DNA from: Acidobacteriota bacterium
GTDB taxonomy: Bacteria; Acidobacteriota; Thermoanaerobaculia; Gp7-AA8
Assembly: GCA_019244185.1 (NCBI GenBank)
Contig: JAFATB010000009.1
Span: 1-64,000 of the forward strand
Length of the DNA stretch: 64,000 bases
Reading direction: 5' to 3'
Made by a program: the position numbers and the translations under genes. Below the pieces are notes generated by a model, which was not told where the DNA came from, ran no database searches, and saw only the letters and a list, made by a program, of their open reading frames with translations. Below, piece by piece: positions 50,837 through 60,470 of this stretch. Within the stretch, counting starts at the first letter, position 1; every line of letters starts with the position of its first letter.

Positions 50837-52050
50837 TGAGCGCCGATACGCAAACCTCCCGTCCGCACGCCACCGGCATCGCCCGCGCGCAGACGCCGCT
50901 GCTCATCGTCGGCATCATCGGCATCGTCGTCGCCGCGATCGGCTTCGTCACGAACGCGCCGGAGTTCTATCGCGCCTGGCTGCCGGCGTTCATCTTCTGG
51001 TTCTTCATCCCCGCGGGCGCGCTCGGCGTGCTCTGCCTGCAGTACGTCACCGGCGGCGAGTGGGGTCTGCTCATCCGCCGTCCGCTCGGCGCGGCCGCGC
51101 GCACGCTGCCGCTGTTCCTCCTCTTCGGATTGCCGATCGTCTTCGGCCTGCAGTACGTCTACGCGTGGGCGAACCACGACATCGTCGCGCACGACGTGCT
51201 GCTCTCGCGCAAGTCGGTCTATCTCAATCCGACCGCGTGGATCATCCGCACGCTCGTCTATTTCGCGCTGTGGACGCTGTGGGCGTGGCGCATCCGCATC
51301 CTCTCGCTCGACTTCGCGAAGACGCGCTCGCCGTACACGGAGCTCACGCGCCGCCGCTGGAGCGCCGCGGGCCTGCTGATGATCGTGCTCACGCTCACCA
51401 CGACCTCGGTCGACTGGGTGATGTCGCTCGAGCCGAAGTGGTATTCGTCGATGTACGGCATCGCGTTCACCGTCAGCGCGGGTCTCTCCGCGTTCGCGTT
51501 CGTGACGTTCTTCCTCACGCTCCTCGCCGACAACCCGGCCATGGAAGGCGTGCTCAAGCCGATGCACTTCCGCGACCTCGGCAACCTGATGCTCGCCTTC
51601 ACGATGCTCTGGGCGTACACGAACTTCTCGCAGTTCCTGCTCGTCTGGTACGGCAACATCAAGGAAGAGACGCCCTACTACCTCAAGCGCATGCACGGCG
51701 TCTGGGGCTGGATGGCCGCGGCCCTCGTGCTGTTCCACTTCTTCCTGCCGTTCTTCATGCTGCTCATGCGCTCGATCAAGGACCGGCCGAAGACGATCGC
51801 CATCGTCACGGTGGTGATCCTCATCATGCGCTTCGTCGATACGTACTGGCTGATCGGCCCGGCGTACGGCTACGAGCACTTCCACTTCTCCTGGATCACG
51901 ATTTTCGCGTTCATCGGCATCGGCGGGCTGTGGCTCGCCGCGTTCATCGCGCAACTGAAGGGACAGACCATCATCCCGATTCACGAGTCGTGGGTCGACG
52001 AGGCGCTGCGCGAGGGAACGCTGCAACGGGAGGCCGTGCGCCATGCCTGA
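50836..52050 (+). CDS. actF: ACIII integral membrane subunit ActF (NrfD-like)
   Basis: From ATG at 50836 the protein is 404 aa with about ten hydrophobic helices, related to ActC. Landmark segments include YVYAWANHDIVAHDVLLSRK, TTTSVDWVMSLEPKWYSSMYG and YGYEHFHFSW. It forms the second large membrane subunit of ACIII. The stop overlaps the next gene by 8 nt. Confidence 0.93.
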   Translation: MSADTQTSRPHATGIARAQTPLLIVGIIGIVVAAIGFVTNAPEFYRAWLPAFIFWFFIPAGALGVLCLQYVTGGEWGLLIRRPLGAAARTLPLFLLFGLPIVFGLQYVYAWANHDIVAHDVLLSRKSVYLNPTAWIIRTLVYFALWTLWAWRIRILSLDFAKTRSPYTELTRRRWSAAGLLMIVLTLTTTSVDWVMSLEPKWYSSMYGIAFTVSAGLSAFAFVTFFLTLLADNPAMEGVLKPMHFRDLGNLMLAFTMLWAYTNFSQFLLVWYGNIKEETPYYLKRMHGVWGWMAAALVLFHFFLPFFMLLMRSIKDRPKTIAIVTVVILIMRFVDTYWLIGPAYGYEHFHFSWITIFAFIGIGGLWLAAFIAQLKGQTIIPIHESWVDEALREGTLQREAVRHA

Positions 52051-52660
52051 GCATTACCACTACGAGGACGACGATCTCTTCAACCCGGAGACGAAGCACG
52101 AGGAATCCGACGTGCCGCTCAGCCCCCTTTTCTGGGGTATCGCCGGCTTCATCGTCTTCGCAATCATCACGCACTTCCTGATCTACGGCTTCTATCAGGG
52201 ACTGCGCAAAATCGAGCGCGGGCACACGCCGCCGCCGCAGACCGCGATCGCCATTCCGCCGAACTCCAACGTTCCGCAGAACCAGCCGCTGCTCCAGCCG
52301 TTCCCGCGCAAGATCGCGAACGGCGAGATCCTCGCGCCGAACCGCGGCACGCCCGTGGTCGACCTGCTGGACATGCGGAAAGGCGAGGAGAAGGTCCTGC
52401 GGAATTACGGCTGGGTCGACAAGCAGAAAGGCGTCGTGCACATCCCGATCGACGTCGCCAAAGATCTCGCCGTGCAGCGCCTCGCCAGCGCCGCGCCGCA
52501 CGTTCCCGCGTCCGCTCCGGGCGCCGGCGTGCCGCCGGCGGCGGTGACGCCCGACACCGGCGTCGCTCCCGCGCCCGCCGCGACGAATCCCGCCGCCGCG
52601 GCGCCGGCGGGCGCGAACACCGCCACCACGACCTCGACCACCGGAGGCACGCCGCAGTGA
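52043..52660 (+). CDS. Single-TM protein of unknown function in the ACIII-oxidase operon
   Basis: The 205-aa protein has an acidic, His-rich N-terminus (HYHYEDDDLF), one membrane helix (about 28-51), a periplasmic core with GTPVVDLLDMRKGEEKVLRNYGWVDKQKGVVHIPID, and a Pro/Ala/Thr-rich tail. The DxxxMRxxEexxLxxYGWvD pattern recalls small cytochrome-oxidase-associated proteins in other act/cox clusters. It overlaps actF and sco, so it is surely expressed with them. It may tether ACIII to the oxidase, but this is inference. Confidence 0.7.
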   Translation: MPEHYHYEDDDLFNPETKHEESDVPLSPLFWGIAGFIVFAIITHFLIYGFYQGLRKIERGHTPPPQTAIAIPPNSNVPQNQPLLQPFPRKIANGEILAPNRGTPVVDLLDMRKGEEKVLRNYGWVDKQKGVVHIPIDVAKDLAVQRLASAAPHVPASAPGAGVPPAAVTPDTGVAPAPAATNPAAAAPAGANTATTTSTTGGTPQ

Positions 52661-53475
52661 TCCTCCGCCGCGCGTGTGCCGCGTTGTTGCTCGTCGCTGC
52701 CGTCGCCGCGTCCGCGCAGACGTCGTCGACGCCCGCGCGGCTTCCCGGCAACGTCAGCATCGCGCAGAAGCTCGGCTCGCGCATTCCGCTGCAGCTGATG
52801 TTCCGCGACGAGACTGGCGGCGTCGTGCATCTCGACTCGTACTTTCATCACGACAAGCCGGTGCTGCTGCAGTTCGTCTACTACAGCTGCCCGATGCTCT
52901 GTCCGATGGTCCTCGAGGGGACGACCAGCGCCCTGACGGAGCTGAAGTTCGACATCAACAAACAGTTCGACGTCATCACCGTCAGCATGGATCCGCGCGA
53001 CAAGCCGGCCGCGGCGATGCAGTTCAAGGAGAAGTACCTTCGCCGCTACGGACGCCTCGAGTCCGCGCCGGGCTGGCACTTCCTCACGGGCAACGAGTCG
53101 TCGATCAAGGCGCTCGCGGACTCCGTCGGCTTTCAGTTCGCGTACGACGGGCAGCGCGACCAGTTCGCGCACGGCGCCGCGCTGATGGTCCTCACGCCCG
53201 AGGGGGTTACGTCACGGTATTTCTACGGCTTCGAGTACAAGCCGCGCGATCTGCGTTTGGCCATCACCGAAGCCTCGGCAGGAAAAGTCGGAGGGTTCAC
53301 CGAACAGCTTCTTCTCCTCTGCTACCACTACGACCCGGCCGTCGGGAAGTACAGCCGCGACGCGATGACGTTCGCCCGCGCCGGCGGCGTCGCCACCGTG
53401 GCCTTCCTGGGGGGCTTCATCTTCCTCATGCTGCGGAGTGAGCGGCGGAAGTCATCGTTCGAGACGACACCATGA
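52657..53475 (+). CDS. Sco1/SenC copper chaperone
   Basis: The GTG start overlaps the previous stop. The 272-aa protein has a signal peptide, then the Sco thioredoxin fold with the copper motif CPMLC and the distal histidine in FAHGAAL. A C-terminal membrane helix (about 243-262) is unusual for Sco1 but known in oxidase-linked variants. It loads the CuA centre of CoxB, the next gene, which it overlaps by 4 nt. Confidence 0.92.
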   Translation: MILRRACAALLLVAAVAASAQTSSTPARLPGNVSIAQKLGSRIPLQLMFRDETGGVVHLDSYFHHDKPVLLQFVYYSCPMLCPMVLEGTTSALTELKFDINKQFDVITVSMDPRDKPAAAMQFKEKYLRRYGRLESAPGWHFLTGNESSIKALADSVGFQFAYDGQRDQFAHGAALMVLTPEGVTSRYFYGFEYKPRDLRLAITEASAGKVGGFTEQLLLLCYHYDPAVGKYSRDAMTFARAGGVATVAFLGGFIFLMLRSERRKSSFETTP

Positions 53476-54524
53476 TGCTTGCGGATTTCCCACTGTTTCC
53501 CGAACAGGCGTCGACCGCCGCGCGCACCGTCGACACCCTGTATCTGTTCCTCGTCGCCCTCACCGGCACGGTGTCGATCCTCATCTGGATCGTCATCTTC
53601 TACTTCGCCATCAAGTACCGTCGCCGTCCCGACAACGAGCTGGCGCAGGAGCAGGAGCCGCCGAAGGCGCTCGAGCTCACCTGGACCATCGTTCCGACCA
53701 TCATCTTCCTCGGCATCTTCGTCTGGGGCGCGTGGGCGTTCTTCCACGTGCAGCGCGTGCCGGACGACGCCATCGAGGTCTACGCGACCGGCCGCCAGTG
53801 GATGTGGAAGTTCCAGCACGCGAGCGGACAGCGCGAGATCAACACGCTGCACGTGCCCGTCAATCGGCCCGTGAAGATCACGTTCGCATCCGAAGACATC
53901 ATTCACAGCCTCTGGTTCCCCGCGTTCCGCGTGAAGGCGGACGTGCTGCCGAGCCGCTATCGCACGATGTGGTTCCAGGCCACGAAGACGGGACGCTTCC
54001 ACATCTTCTGCGCCGAGTACTGCGGCACGCTGCACTCCGGCATGACGGGGTGGGTGGAAGTGATGGAGCCGACCGCGTATCAGCGCTGGCTGGCCGGCGG
54101 CAGCGAAGGCTCGATGGCCTCGCAGGGCGAGCAGCTCTTCCAGAAATACGCGTGCAACACCTGCCACACGAACGACGCCACCGGCCGCGGCCCCGTGCTC
54201 GCGGGCCTGTACGGCAAGACCATTCAGCTCGCCGACAACCGCAACGTCGTCGCCGACGACAACTACATCCGCGAGTCGATCCTCAATCCGCAGGCGAAGA
54301 TCGCGAAAGGCTTCACGCCGATCATGCCGACGTTCCAGGGACAGGTGAGCGAGGAAGACCTCATGCGCCTGCTCGCGTACGTGAAGTCGCTCGGCCAGCC
54401 GCAGACGTCGTCGCTCGCGGTCGAGTCGCCGCGATCGCTGCAGACGAGCGCCGGCGCTCCGACCACGACCGGCGCCGCCGCATCGACGAGCACCGCCGCT
54501 CCGGCCACGAACACGAATCCATAG
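53472..54524 (+). CDS. coxB: caa3 oxidase subunit II with fused cytochrome c
   Basis: The 350-aa protein has two membrane helices (about 18-42 and 70-92), a cupredoxin domain with CuA ligands in [12 protein letters not shown] plus an upstream IIHSLW histidine, and a C-terminal cytochrome c domain with CNTCH near residue 232 and MPTF as the methionine ligand. This caa3 arrangement lets the oxidase accept electrons directly from ACIII. It is followed by coxA. Confidence 0.95.
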   Translation: MMLADFPLFPEQASTAARTVDTLYLFLVALTGTVSILIWIVIFYFAIKYRRRPDNELAQEQEPPKALELTWTIVPTIIFLGIFVWGAWAFFHVQRVPDDAIEVYATGRQWMWKFQHASGQREINTLHVPVNRPVKITFASEDIIHSLWFPAFRVKADVLPSRYRTMWFQATKTGRFHIFCAEYCGTLHSGMTGWVEVMEPTAYQRWLAGGSEGSMASQGEQLFQKYACNTCHTNDATGRGPVLAGLYGKTIQLADNRNVVADDNYIRESILNPQAKIAKGFTPIMPTFQGQVSEEDLMRLLAYVKSLGQPQTSSLAVESPRSLQTSAGAPTTTGAAASTSTAAPATNTNP

Positions 54525-54534
54525 GTATCGAACG

Positions 54535-56196
54535 ATGACCACAACGACCATCGACGAAGCACCGTTCATCGAGCCGAGCACCACGGCCAAGCGGAACTAC
54601 ATCAACGACGAATACGGCGTGATGTCGTGGCTGCTCACGCGGGACCACAAGCGCATCGCCATCCTCTACATGATCAGCGTCACGGCGCTGTTCTTCGTCG
54701 GAGGCTTCTTCGCGTTCATGATGCGCCTCGAGTTGCTCACGCCCGAGGGCGACCTGTTCACGTCCGACACCTACAACAAGTTCTTCACGCTGCACGGCAT
54801 CGTGATGATCTTCTTCTTCCTGATTCCCGCGATCCCGGCGGTGCTCGGGAACTTCATCCTGCCGATCATGCTGGGCGCGAAAGACCTCGCATTCCCGAGG
54901 ATCAACCTGCTCAGCTGGTACATCTACATGATCGGCGCGATCTTCGGGATCTACGTGATCGTCACCGGCGGCGTCGACACCGGCTGGACGTTCTACACGC
55001 CGTTCTCGACGCAGTACTCGAACACGCACGTCTTCGCCACGACGATGGGCGCGTTCATCACCGGCTTCTCGTCGATCCTCACGGGCCTCAACTTCATCGT
55101 CACCGTGCACCGCATGCGCGCGCCGGGACTCACCTGGTTCCGCCTGCCGCTGTTCGTCTGGTCGATGTACGCGACGAGCGTGGTCATGCTGCTGGCGACG
55201 CCGGTGCTGGCCATCACGCTCGCGCTGCTGATGATCGAGCGCGTGCTGAGCGTCGGCATCTTCGATCCCGCGCTCGGCGGCGATCCGCTGCTGTATCAGC
55301 ACCTCTTCTGGTTCTACTCGCACCCGGCCGTCTACATCATGATTCTGCCGGGCATGGCCGTGATCTCGGAGCTCGTGGCCGCGTTCACGCGCAAGAAGAT
55401 CTTCGGCTACAAGTTCGTGGCGTTCTCCTCGCTCGCGATCGCCTTCCTCGGCTTCCTCGTGTGGGCGCACCACATGTTCGTGGCCGGCATCTCCGTCTAC
55501 TCCGCGCTCGTCTTCTCGTTCCTGACGATGTTCGTCGCGGTGCCGTCAGCGATCAAAGTCTTCAACTGGACCGCCACGATGTACAAGGCCTCGGTGTCGT
55601 GGCAGACGCCGATGCTGTACGTCCTCGGCTTCATCGGCCTCTTCACCATCGGCGGCGTCACGGGACTCTTCCTCGCCGCGCTCGGCGTCGACGTGCACGT
55701 GCACGACAGCTACTTTGTCGTCGCGCACTTCCACTACATCATGGTCGGCGGCACGGTGATGGCCTACCTCGGCGGCATTCACTACTGGTGGCCGAAGATC
55801 ACCGGGCGCATGTATCCCGAATGGTGGGCGCGCCTCTCCGCGCTGCTCGTCTTCGTCGGCTTCAACCTGACCTTCTTCCCGCAGTTCCTCGTCGGCTACG
55901 TCGGCATGCCGCGCCGCTATCACGCGTACGCGCCGGAGTTCCAGGTGCTGAACGTGCTCTCGACCGCGGGCGCGACGGTGCTCGCCGCCGGCTATCTGCT
56001 GCCGATGATCTACCTCGCCTGGTCGCTCAAGTTCGGCCGCCGCGCGGGCGTCAATCCGTGGGGCGCGGTCGGACTGGAATGGGCGACCTCGTCGCCGCCG
56101 CCGAAAGAGAACTTCCACGAGACGCCGGTCGTCACGTGGGACGCGTACGACTATCCCGCGTTCCTCAAGGCGATGAAGGAAACGCAGAATGTCTGA
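54535..56196 (+). CDS. coxA: Heme-copper oxidase subunit I
   Basis: The 553-aa protein has twelve membrane helices. Heme and copper ligands are seen in [33 protein letters not shown] and [16 protein letters not shown]. The K-channel/active-site segment YSHPAVY lacks the glutamate of A1-type enzymes, so this is an A2-type oxidase. It reduces O2 to water and pumps protons. It overlaps coxC by 8 nt. Confidence 0.96.
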   Translation: MTTTTIDEAPFIEPSTTAKRNYINDEYGVMSWLLTRDHKRIAILYMISVTALFFVGGFFAFMMRLELLTPEGDLFTSDTYNKFFTLHGIVMIFFFLIPAIPAVLGNFILPIMLGAKDLAFPRINLLSWYIYMIGAIFGIYVIVTGGVDTGWTFYTPFSTQYSNTHVFATTMGAFITGFSSILTGLNFIVTVHRMRAPGLTWFRLPLFVWSMYATSVVMLLATPVLAITLALLMIERVLSVGIFDPALGGDPLLYQHLFWFYSHPAVYIMILPGMAVISELVAAFTRKKIFGYKFVAFSSLAIAFLGFLVWAHHMFVAGISVYSALVFSFLTMFVAVPSAIKVFNWTATMYKASVSWQTPMLYVLGFIGLFTIGGVTGLFLAALGVDVHVHDSYFVVAHFHYIMVGGTVMAYLGGIHYWWPKITGRMYPEWWARLSALLVFVGFNLTFFPQFLVGYVGMPRRYHAYAPEFQVLNVLSTAGATVLAAGYLLPMIYLAWSLKFGRRAGVNPWGAVGLEWATSSPPPKENFHETPVVTWDAYDYPAFLKAMKETQNV

Positions 56197-56902
56197 CGTC
56201 ACGCTCCATCACGGCGCCGAGCACGCGGCCGAGCCGCACGCGCACGCGCATCACCATCCGTTCCTCCAGCATCACTTCGAGGACCTCGGGCAGCAGCACG
56301 AGGCTTCGACGCTGGGCATGTGGATGTTCCTCGCGACGGAGATCCTCTTCTTCGGCGGCTTCTTCCTCGCGTACACGGTCTATCGCAACATGTATCCCGA
56401 GGCGTGGGCCGCGGGCGCGCATCATCAGAACTGGATGGTCGGCACGATCAACACGATCGTGCTGATCGGCAGCTCGCTCTCGATGGCCCTCGCGGTGTAC
56501 GGAGCGCAGACCGCGAAGCGGAAGTTCACCACGCTGATGCTCGTCCTCACGCTGCTCCTCGGCGGCGTGTTTCTCGGCGTGAAAGCGTACGAGTACAGCA
56601 TTCACATCGAGGAAGGTCTCTTCCCCGGCTCTCACTTCACGTACGTGCATCACGCCGATCCGTCGCTCACGCGCGGCATCGAGCTGTTCATGGTCTTCTA
56701 CTTCGGCATGACCGGCATGCACGCGCTGCACATGGTCATCGGCTTCGGCCTGCTGCTGTACTTCATCCGCCGCGCGTGGCGGGGCGACTTCGGCGAGGAG
56801 TACTACAGCCCGATCGAGATCATGGGTCTGTACTGGCACTTCGTTGACATCGTCTGGATCTTCCTCTTCCCGCTGCTGTATCTGATCCACGGAGGAGCGT
56901 GA
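56189..56902 (+). CDS. coxC: Cytochrome c oxidase subunit III
   Basis: The 237-aa protein starts with a His-rich tail ([17 protein letters not shown]), then about five to seven membrane helices, with [18 protein letters not shown] and the C-terminal [18 protein letters not shown] typical of subunit III. It stabilises turnover of subunit I. It overlaps coxD by 4 nt. Confidence 0.94.
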   Translation: MSDVTLHHGAEHAAEPHAHAHHHPFLQHHFEDLGQQHEASTLGMWMFLATEILFFGGFFLAYTVYRNMYPEAWAAGAHHQNWMVGTINTIVLIGSSLSMALAVYGAQTAKRKFTTLMLVLTLLLGGVFLGVKAYEYSIHIEEGLFPGSHFTYVHHADPSLTRGIELFMVFYFGMTGMHALHMVIGFGLLLYFIRRAWRGDFGEEYYSPIEIMGLYWHFVDIVWIFLFPLLYLIHGGA

Positions 56903-57243
56903 TGGCGCAATCGCATCACACAACCGATCACTCCGATCATGTCGGCCACGCGCCGGCGCATCACGAGGCGTCGCTGACGGCGTACTTCGTCGTCTTCTTC
57001 GCGCTGATGGTCTTCACGGTGCTCACCGTCGCGGCGAGCCGCGTGAACCTCGGCGTCTGGAACACGCCGCTCGCGCTGGCGATCGCGGTCACGAAAGCGG
57101 TGATGGTCATCCTCTGGTTCATGCACGTGATCCATTCGCCGCGCATGACGTGGATCGTGATCATCAGCTCGTTCCTCTGGCTGGGCGTGATGTTCGTGCT
57201 GATCTTCTCGGACTACCTGACGCGCGCGTTCAACATCTTCTGA
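56899..57243 (+). CDS. coxD: Cytochrome c oxidase subunit IV, prokaryotic type
   Basis: The 114-aa protein has three hydrophobic helices and the motif KAVMVILWFMHVIHSPRMTW of the prokaryotic COX4 family. It completes the caa3 set. The N-terminus is His-rich. It is the last gene of the ACIII-oxidase operon and is 3 nt from a convergent MATE gene. Confidence 0.9.
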   Translation: MMAQSHHTTDHSDHVGHAPAHHEASLTAYFVVFFALMVFTVLTVAASRVNLGVWNTPLALAIAVTKAVMVILWFMHVIHSPRMTWIVIISSFLWLGVMFVLIFSDYLTRAFNIF

Positions 57244-57246
57244 GCC

Positions 57247-58608
57247 TCACAGCGGCGCGATCGTTTTCGCGGCGAGCTTCTCGAAACGCACCAGCAGCAG
57301 CACCGCGACGACGCTGAGACCCGCGCAGAGTCCCCACCACAGTCCGACGACGCCGAGGCCGGCGTGGAAGCCGAGCCAGAGCGCGACCGGCAGGCCGATG
57401 AGCCAGTGGCCGAGGAGATTCGCGTACATCGGAAAGCGCGTGTCGCCCGCGCCGCGCAGCGCGCCTGCGCCGATGGCCTGCAATCCGTCGGAGAGCTGGA
57501 ACACGGCGGCGACCATGAAGAGCGGGATCGACGCGAGGATGATCGTCTCCTGATCGGTGACGAGCCGCGCCACGCGCGTCGGCGCGAGCGCGAACGTCAG
57601 CGCGGCGAGCGTCATGATGCCGGCGCCGGCGAGAAATGCCACGCGTCCCGCGGTGCGCGTCGCGAGCGGATCGCGCGCGCCGATGCCGATGCTCACGCGC
57701 ACGGTGCCCGCCGCCGCGACGCCGAGCGCAATCGTGTACGTGAAGGACGCCACGCTGAGCACGAGCTGATGCGCGGCGAGCGGTGCCGTGCCGAGCCGCG
57801 CCGCGAGCACGCCGACCAGCGCGAAGATGCCGATCTCCGCGCCGAGCTGCAAGCCGATCGGCATGCCGACGCGGAACGCTTTCGCGAGATCTTCGCGGCG
57901 CGGGCGGCGGTCGACGCGCTCGCGCGATCCGACGCGGCGCGCGGCCGCGGCGAGCATCGCCAGCTGTAGGAAGTTGCAGAACACCGTCGACAGCGCCGCG
58001 CCGGGCACGCCCATCGCCGGAATGCGCCGCAACGGTCCGCACCACGCCGGCAGTCCGCCGCCGCCGAAGATCAGCAGAATGTCGCCGCCGAAATTCACCA
58101 CGTTCGCCGCGAGCATGGTCGTCAGCATCGGCCGCGTCACGCCGTGTGCCTGCAGGTACGCGCGGATGACGAGGTAGACGAGGAACGGCAGCACGCTGAT
58201 CATGCGGATGAGCAGGAAGCTGCGCGACGGCGCGACGAGCTCCGCCTGCACGCCCGCATACGGCAGCGCGATCGCGACCGACGTCATCACGATCATCAGC
58301 GCGATCGAGACGAGCATCGCCAGCCAGACGCCCTGCCACAGCATCCGCCGCGCACGCGCGGGATCGCCCGCGCCGATCGCCTGCGCGATGAGCGGATCGA
58401 CGCCGAACACCGTGCCCATGCCGATGATCGCCGCGGAGAAGAAGAGCGTGTTGCCGAGTCCCGCCGACGCGAGCTCGCGCGCGCCGACGCGGCCGAGGAC
58501 CGCGACGTCGACGAGACCCATGAGCTGCGTGCCTGCCTGCGCCGCGGCAATCGGCGGCGCCAGGCGCAGCAGCTCGCGCCATTCGCGCTTCGTGACGGAA
58601 ACGGGCAT
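57247..58608 (-). CDS. MATE-family efflux transporter
   Basis: The 453-aa protein has twelve hydrophobic helices in two related halves, with the MATE patterns LVDVAVLGRVGARELASAGLG and AAHQLVLSVASFTYTIALGVAAAGTVRVS. Such proteins exchange H+ or Na+ for cationic drugs or metabolites. It is tail to tail with coxD and divergent from rfbB by 56 nt. Confidence 0.9.
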   Translation of the reverse strand: MPVSVTKREWRELLRLAPPIAAAQAGTQLMGLVDVAVLGRVGARELASAGLGNTLFFSAAIIGMGTVFGVDPLIAQAIGAGDPARARRMLWQGVWLAMLVSIALMIVMTSVAIALPYAGVQAELVAPSRSFLLIRMISVLPFLVYLVIRAYLQAHGVTRPMLTTMLAANVVNFGGDILLIFGGGGLPAWCGPLRRIPAMGVPGAALSTVFCNFLQLAMLAAAARRVGSRERVDRRPRREDLAKAFRVGMPIGLQLGAEIGIFALVGVLAARLGTAPLAAHQLVLSVASFTYTIALGVAAAGTVRVSIGIGARDPLATRTAGRVAFLAGAGIMTLAALTFALAPTRVARLVTDQETIILASIPLFMVAAVFQLSDGLQAIGAGALRGAGDTRFPMYANLLGHWLIGLPVALWLGFHAGLGVVGLWWGLCAGLSVVAVLLLVRFEKLAAKTIAPL

Positions 58609-58664
58609 GAAGCGCCGGATTTTAGTAGGATTCGCGCCCTGAACCTCGTCTGAAGGACTTCTCC

Positions 58665-59693
58665 ATGCGTTATCTCGTCACCGGCGGCGCCGGTTTCATC
58701 GGCTCGAACTTCATCCGCTTCCTCTTCAACAAGTACGGCGACGATGCCCAGGTCGTGAACCTCGACAAGCTCACGTACGCCGGCATCCGCGAGAACCTCG
58801 CCGAATACGAAGGGAAGCCGAACTATCGTTTTCTCGAGGGCGACATCGCCAATCCGGCCGATGTGACCGAGGCGTACCGCGGCGTCGACGGCAACGGCAC
58901 CGACGTCGTCGTCAACTTCGCCGCGGAGACGCACGTCGACCGCTCGCTGATGGAGGCCGGCACGTTCATCCAGACCGACGTGCACGGCGTCCTCGTGCTG
59001 CTCGAGGAAGCGCGCCGTCACGCGCCGAAGCTGCGCCGCTTCGTGCAGATCTCCACCGACGAGGTCTACGGCTCGATCGACGACGGCTCGTTCAGCGAAG
59101 GCGATCCGCTCAATCCGCGCAACCCGTACTCCGCGTCGAAAGCCGGCGGCGACCGCATGGCTTATGCGTACGGACAGACGTATGGCTTGCCGGTGATCGT
59201 GACGCGCGCCTCGAATAATTTCGGGCCTTATCAGTATCCGGAGAAACTGATTCCCCTCTTCGTCACGAACGCGATGGACGACCTGCCGCTGCCGCTCTAC
59301 GGCGACGGAAAAAATGTCCGCGACTGGCTCTTCGTCGACGACCACTGCGCCGCGATCGACTTCCTCATCGAGTACGGCACGAACTCCGAGACGTACAACA
59401 TCGGCGGCGGCAACGAGCGCGAGAACCGCGAGATCACGTACCGCATCCTCGAACTGCTGAAGAAGCCGGAGTCGCTCATCAAGCCGGTCGGCGACCGCCA
59501 GGGCCACGACCGCCGCTACTCCCTCGACACGCGCAAGCTCGAGCGCCTCGGATTCAAATGCGACACCGACTTCGACGCCGCCCTCGAGCGCACCGTGCGC
59601 TGGTACGTCGAGAACGAGCCGTGGTGGCGCGCCATCAAGGAGCGCAGCGCCGAGTTCCGCGCGTACTACGAGAAGCAGTACGCGAACCGGTAG
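58665..59693 (+). CDS. rfbB: dTDP-glucose 4,6-dehydratase
   Basis: The 342-aa extended SDR has GGAGFIGSNF at the NAD site, STDEVYGSI with the catalytic Thr-Asp-Glu set, and YSASKAGGD with Tyr and Lys. It converts dTDP-glucose to dTDP-4-keto-6-deoxyglucose for cell-surface sugars such as rhamnose. No rmlA, rmlC or rmlD is adjacent, so the rest of the pathway is elsewhere. Confidence 0.92.
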   Translation: MRYLVTGGAGFIGSNFIRFLFNKYGDDAQVVNLDKLTYAGIRENLAEYEGKPNYRFLEGDIANPADVTEAYRGVDGNGTDVVVNFAAETHVDRSLMEAGTFIQTDVHGVLVLLEEARRHAPKLRRFVQISTDEVYGSIDDGSFSEGDPLNPRNPYSASKAGGDRMAYAYGQTYGLPVIVTRASNNFGPYQYPEKLIPLFVTNAMDDLPLPLYGDGKNVRDWLFVDDHCAAIDFLIEYGTNSETYNIGGGNERENREITYRILELLKKPESLIKPVGDRQGHDRRYSLDTRKLERLGFKCDTDFDAALERTVRWYVENEPWWRAIKERSAEFRAYYEKQYANR

Positions 59694-59741
59694 GTGGCGC
59701 GAACCAGCAGGTGACGCGTCCGCGGTGCGCGGCCGCAGCGT

Positions 59742-60116
59742 CTAGCTCCCCGTGCATGCCCGGATGTCGTCCATCAGCCGGGCCATGTCGAACGGCTTCG
59801 CGTGGATCTTGTAGACCGGCACGTCGAAGCGGCGGAGGATCTCGCTCTCGGGGACGGCGGACGCGATGATCGTGCACTTCAGCATGTCCGGATGGTGCGC
59901 GCTGAGGTGGCGCAGCACGCCGAAACCGTCGACGCGCGGCATCATCAGGTCGAGCACGATGACGGAGTAGTCGTTGTGCGCGTCGATCTGTTGAATCGCC
60001 TCTTCGCCGTCGCGCGCCGTATCGACGTCGAGGTCCTGCCGGGAAACGACTTTGGACAGCATGGCGCGGATCGGGTCGTCGTCGTCGACGACCAGCGCGC
60101 GTTTTCTCTCGACCAC
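59742..60116 (-). CDS. Stand-alone receiver-domain response regulator
   Basis: GTG at 60116 (124 aa) is preferred over the ORF-track GTG at 60143, whose extra codons are AT-rich and untypical. The receiver has D11-D13, phospho-acceptor D56 in VLDLMMP, S86 at the Thr position and K107. There is no output domain. It resembles the receiver at 24491-24928 in motif spelling. It lies downstream of a small hydrophobic protein gene. Confidence 0.88.
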   Translation of the reverse strand: MVERKRALVVDDDDPIRAMLSKVVSRQDLDVDTARDGEEAIQQIDAHNDYSVIVLDLMMPRVDGFGVLRHLSAHHPDMLKCTIIASAVPESEILRRFDVPVYKIHAKPFDMARLMDDIRACTGS

Positions 60117-60143
60117 GGATCCCGCAGCATTCAAAAAACGCAC

Positions 60144-60413
60144 CTAGGCCAGCGCGGAGATCAGCGCCACCGGCACGAGCACGATGGCCGCGAGGACGAT
60201 CAGCGGCACGACGACGGCCACGATGAGACTCACGACGGCGATGCCGGCGACGAGCAGGAACGCCATCTTGACGATGAACAGCACGGCGAAGAGCGGCAGC
60301 AGCAGGAGCTTGAGCGGCAGCAGCGCGAGCTTGATCGTGAACTTCAGCAGCGCCGCGCCGAGCGCGAGGACCACCACGCCGGCGACGAAGACGAAGACGA
60401 GAAAAGCGAACAT
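60144..60413 (-). CDS. Small, very hydrophobic membrane protein
   Basis: The 89-aa frame is almost entirely hydrophobic, with only three Lys and no acidic residue, and would form three membrane helices separated by single lysine-containing turns (LKFTIKLALLPLK). No family was recognised. It ends right before the response-regulator gene and may be co-transcribed with it. Composition bias in GC-rich DNA can produce such frames by chance, so moderate confidence. Confidence 0.5.
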   Translation of the reverse strand: MFAFLVFVFVAGVVVLALGAALLKFTIKLALLPLKLLLLPLFAVLFIVKMAFLLVAGIAVVSLIVAVVVPLIVLAAIVLVPVALISALA

Positions 60414-60470
60414 GGTCGTTCCTCCCGCTTCGTTACTACGGCGCGCGGCCTCGCGAGTTTCCGCCGATGA

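Noticed and set aside
59694-59741. Weak inverted repeat after rfbB as a terminator
   Set aside because: The stem is broken by several mismatches and there is no T-tract.
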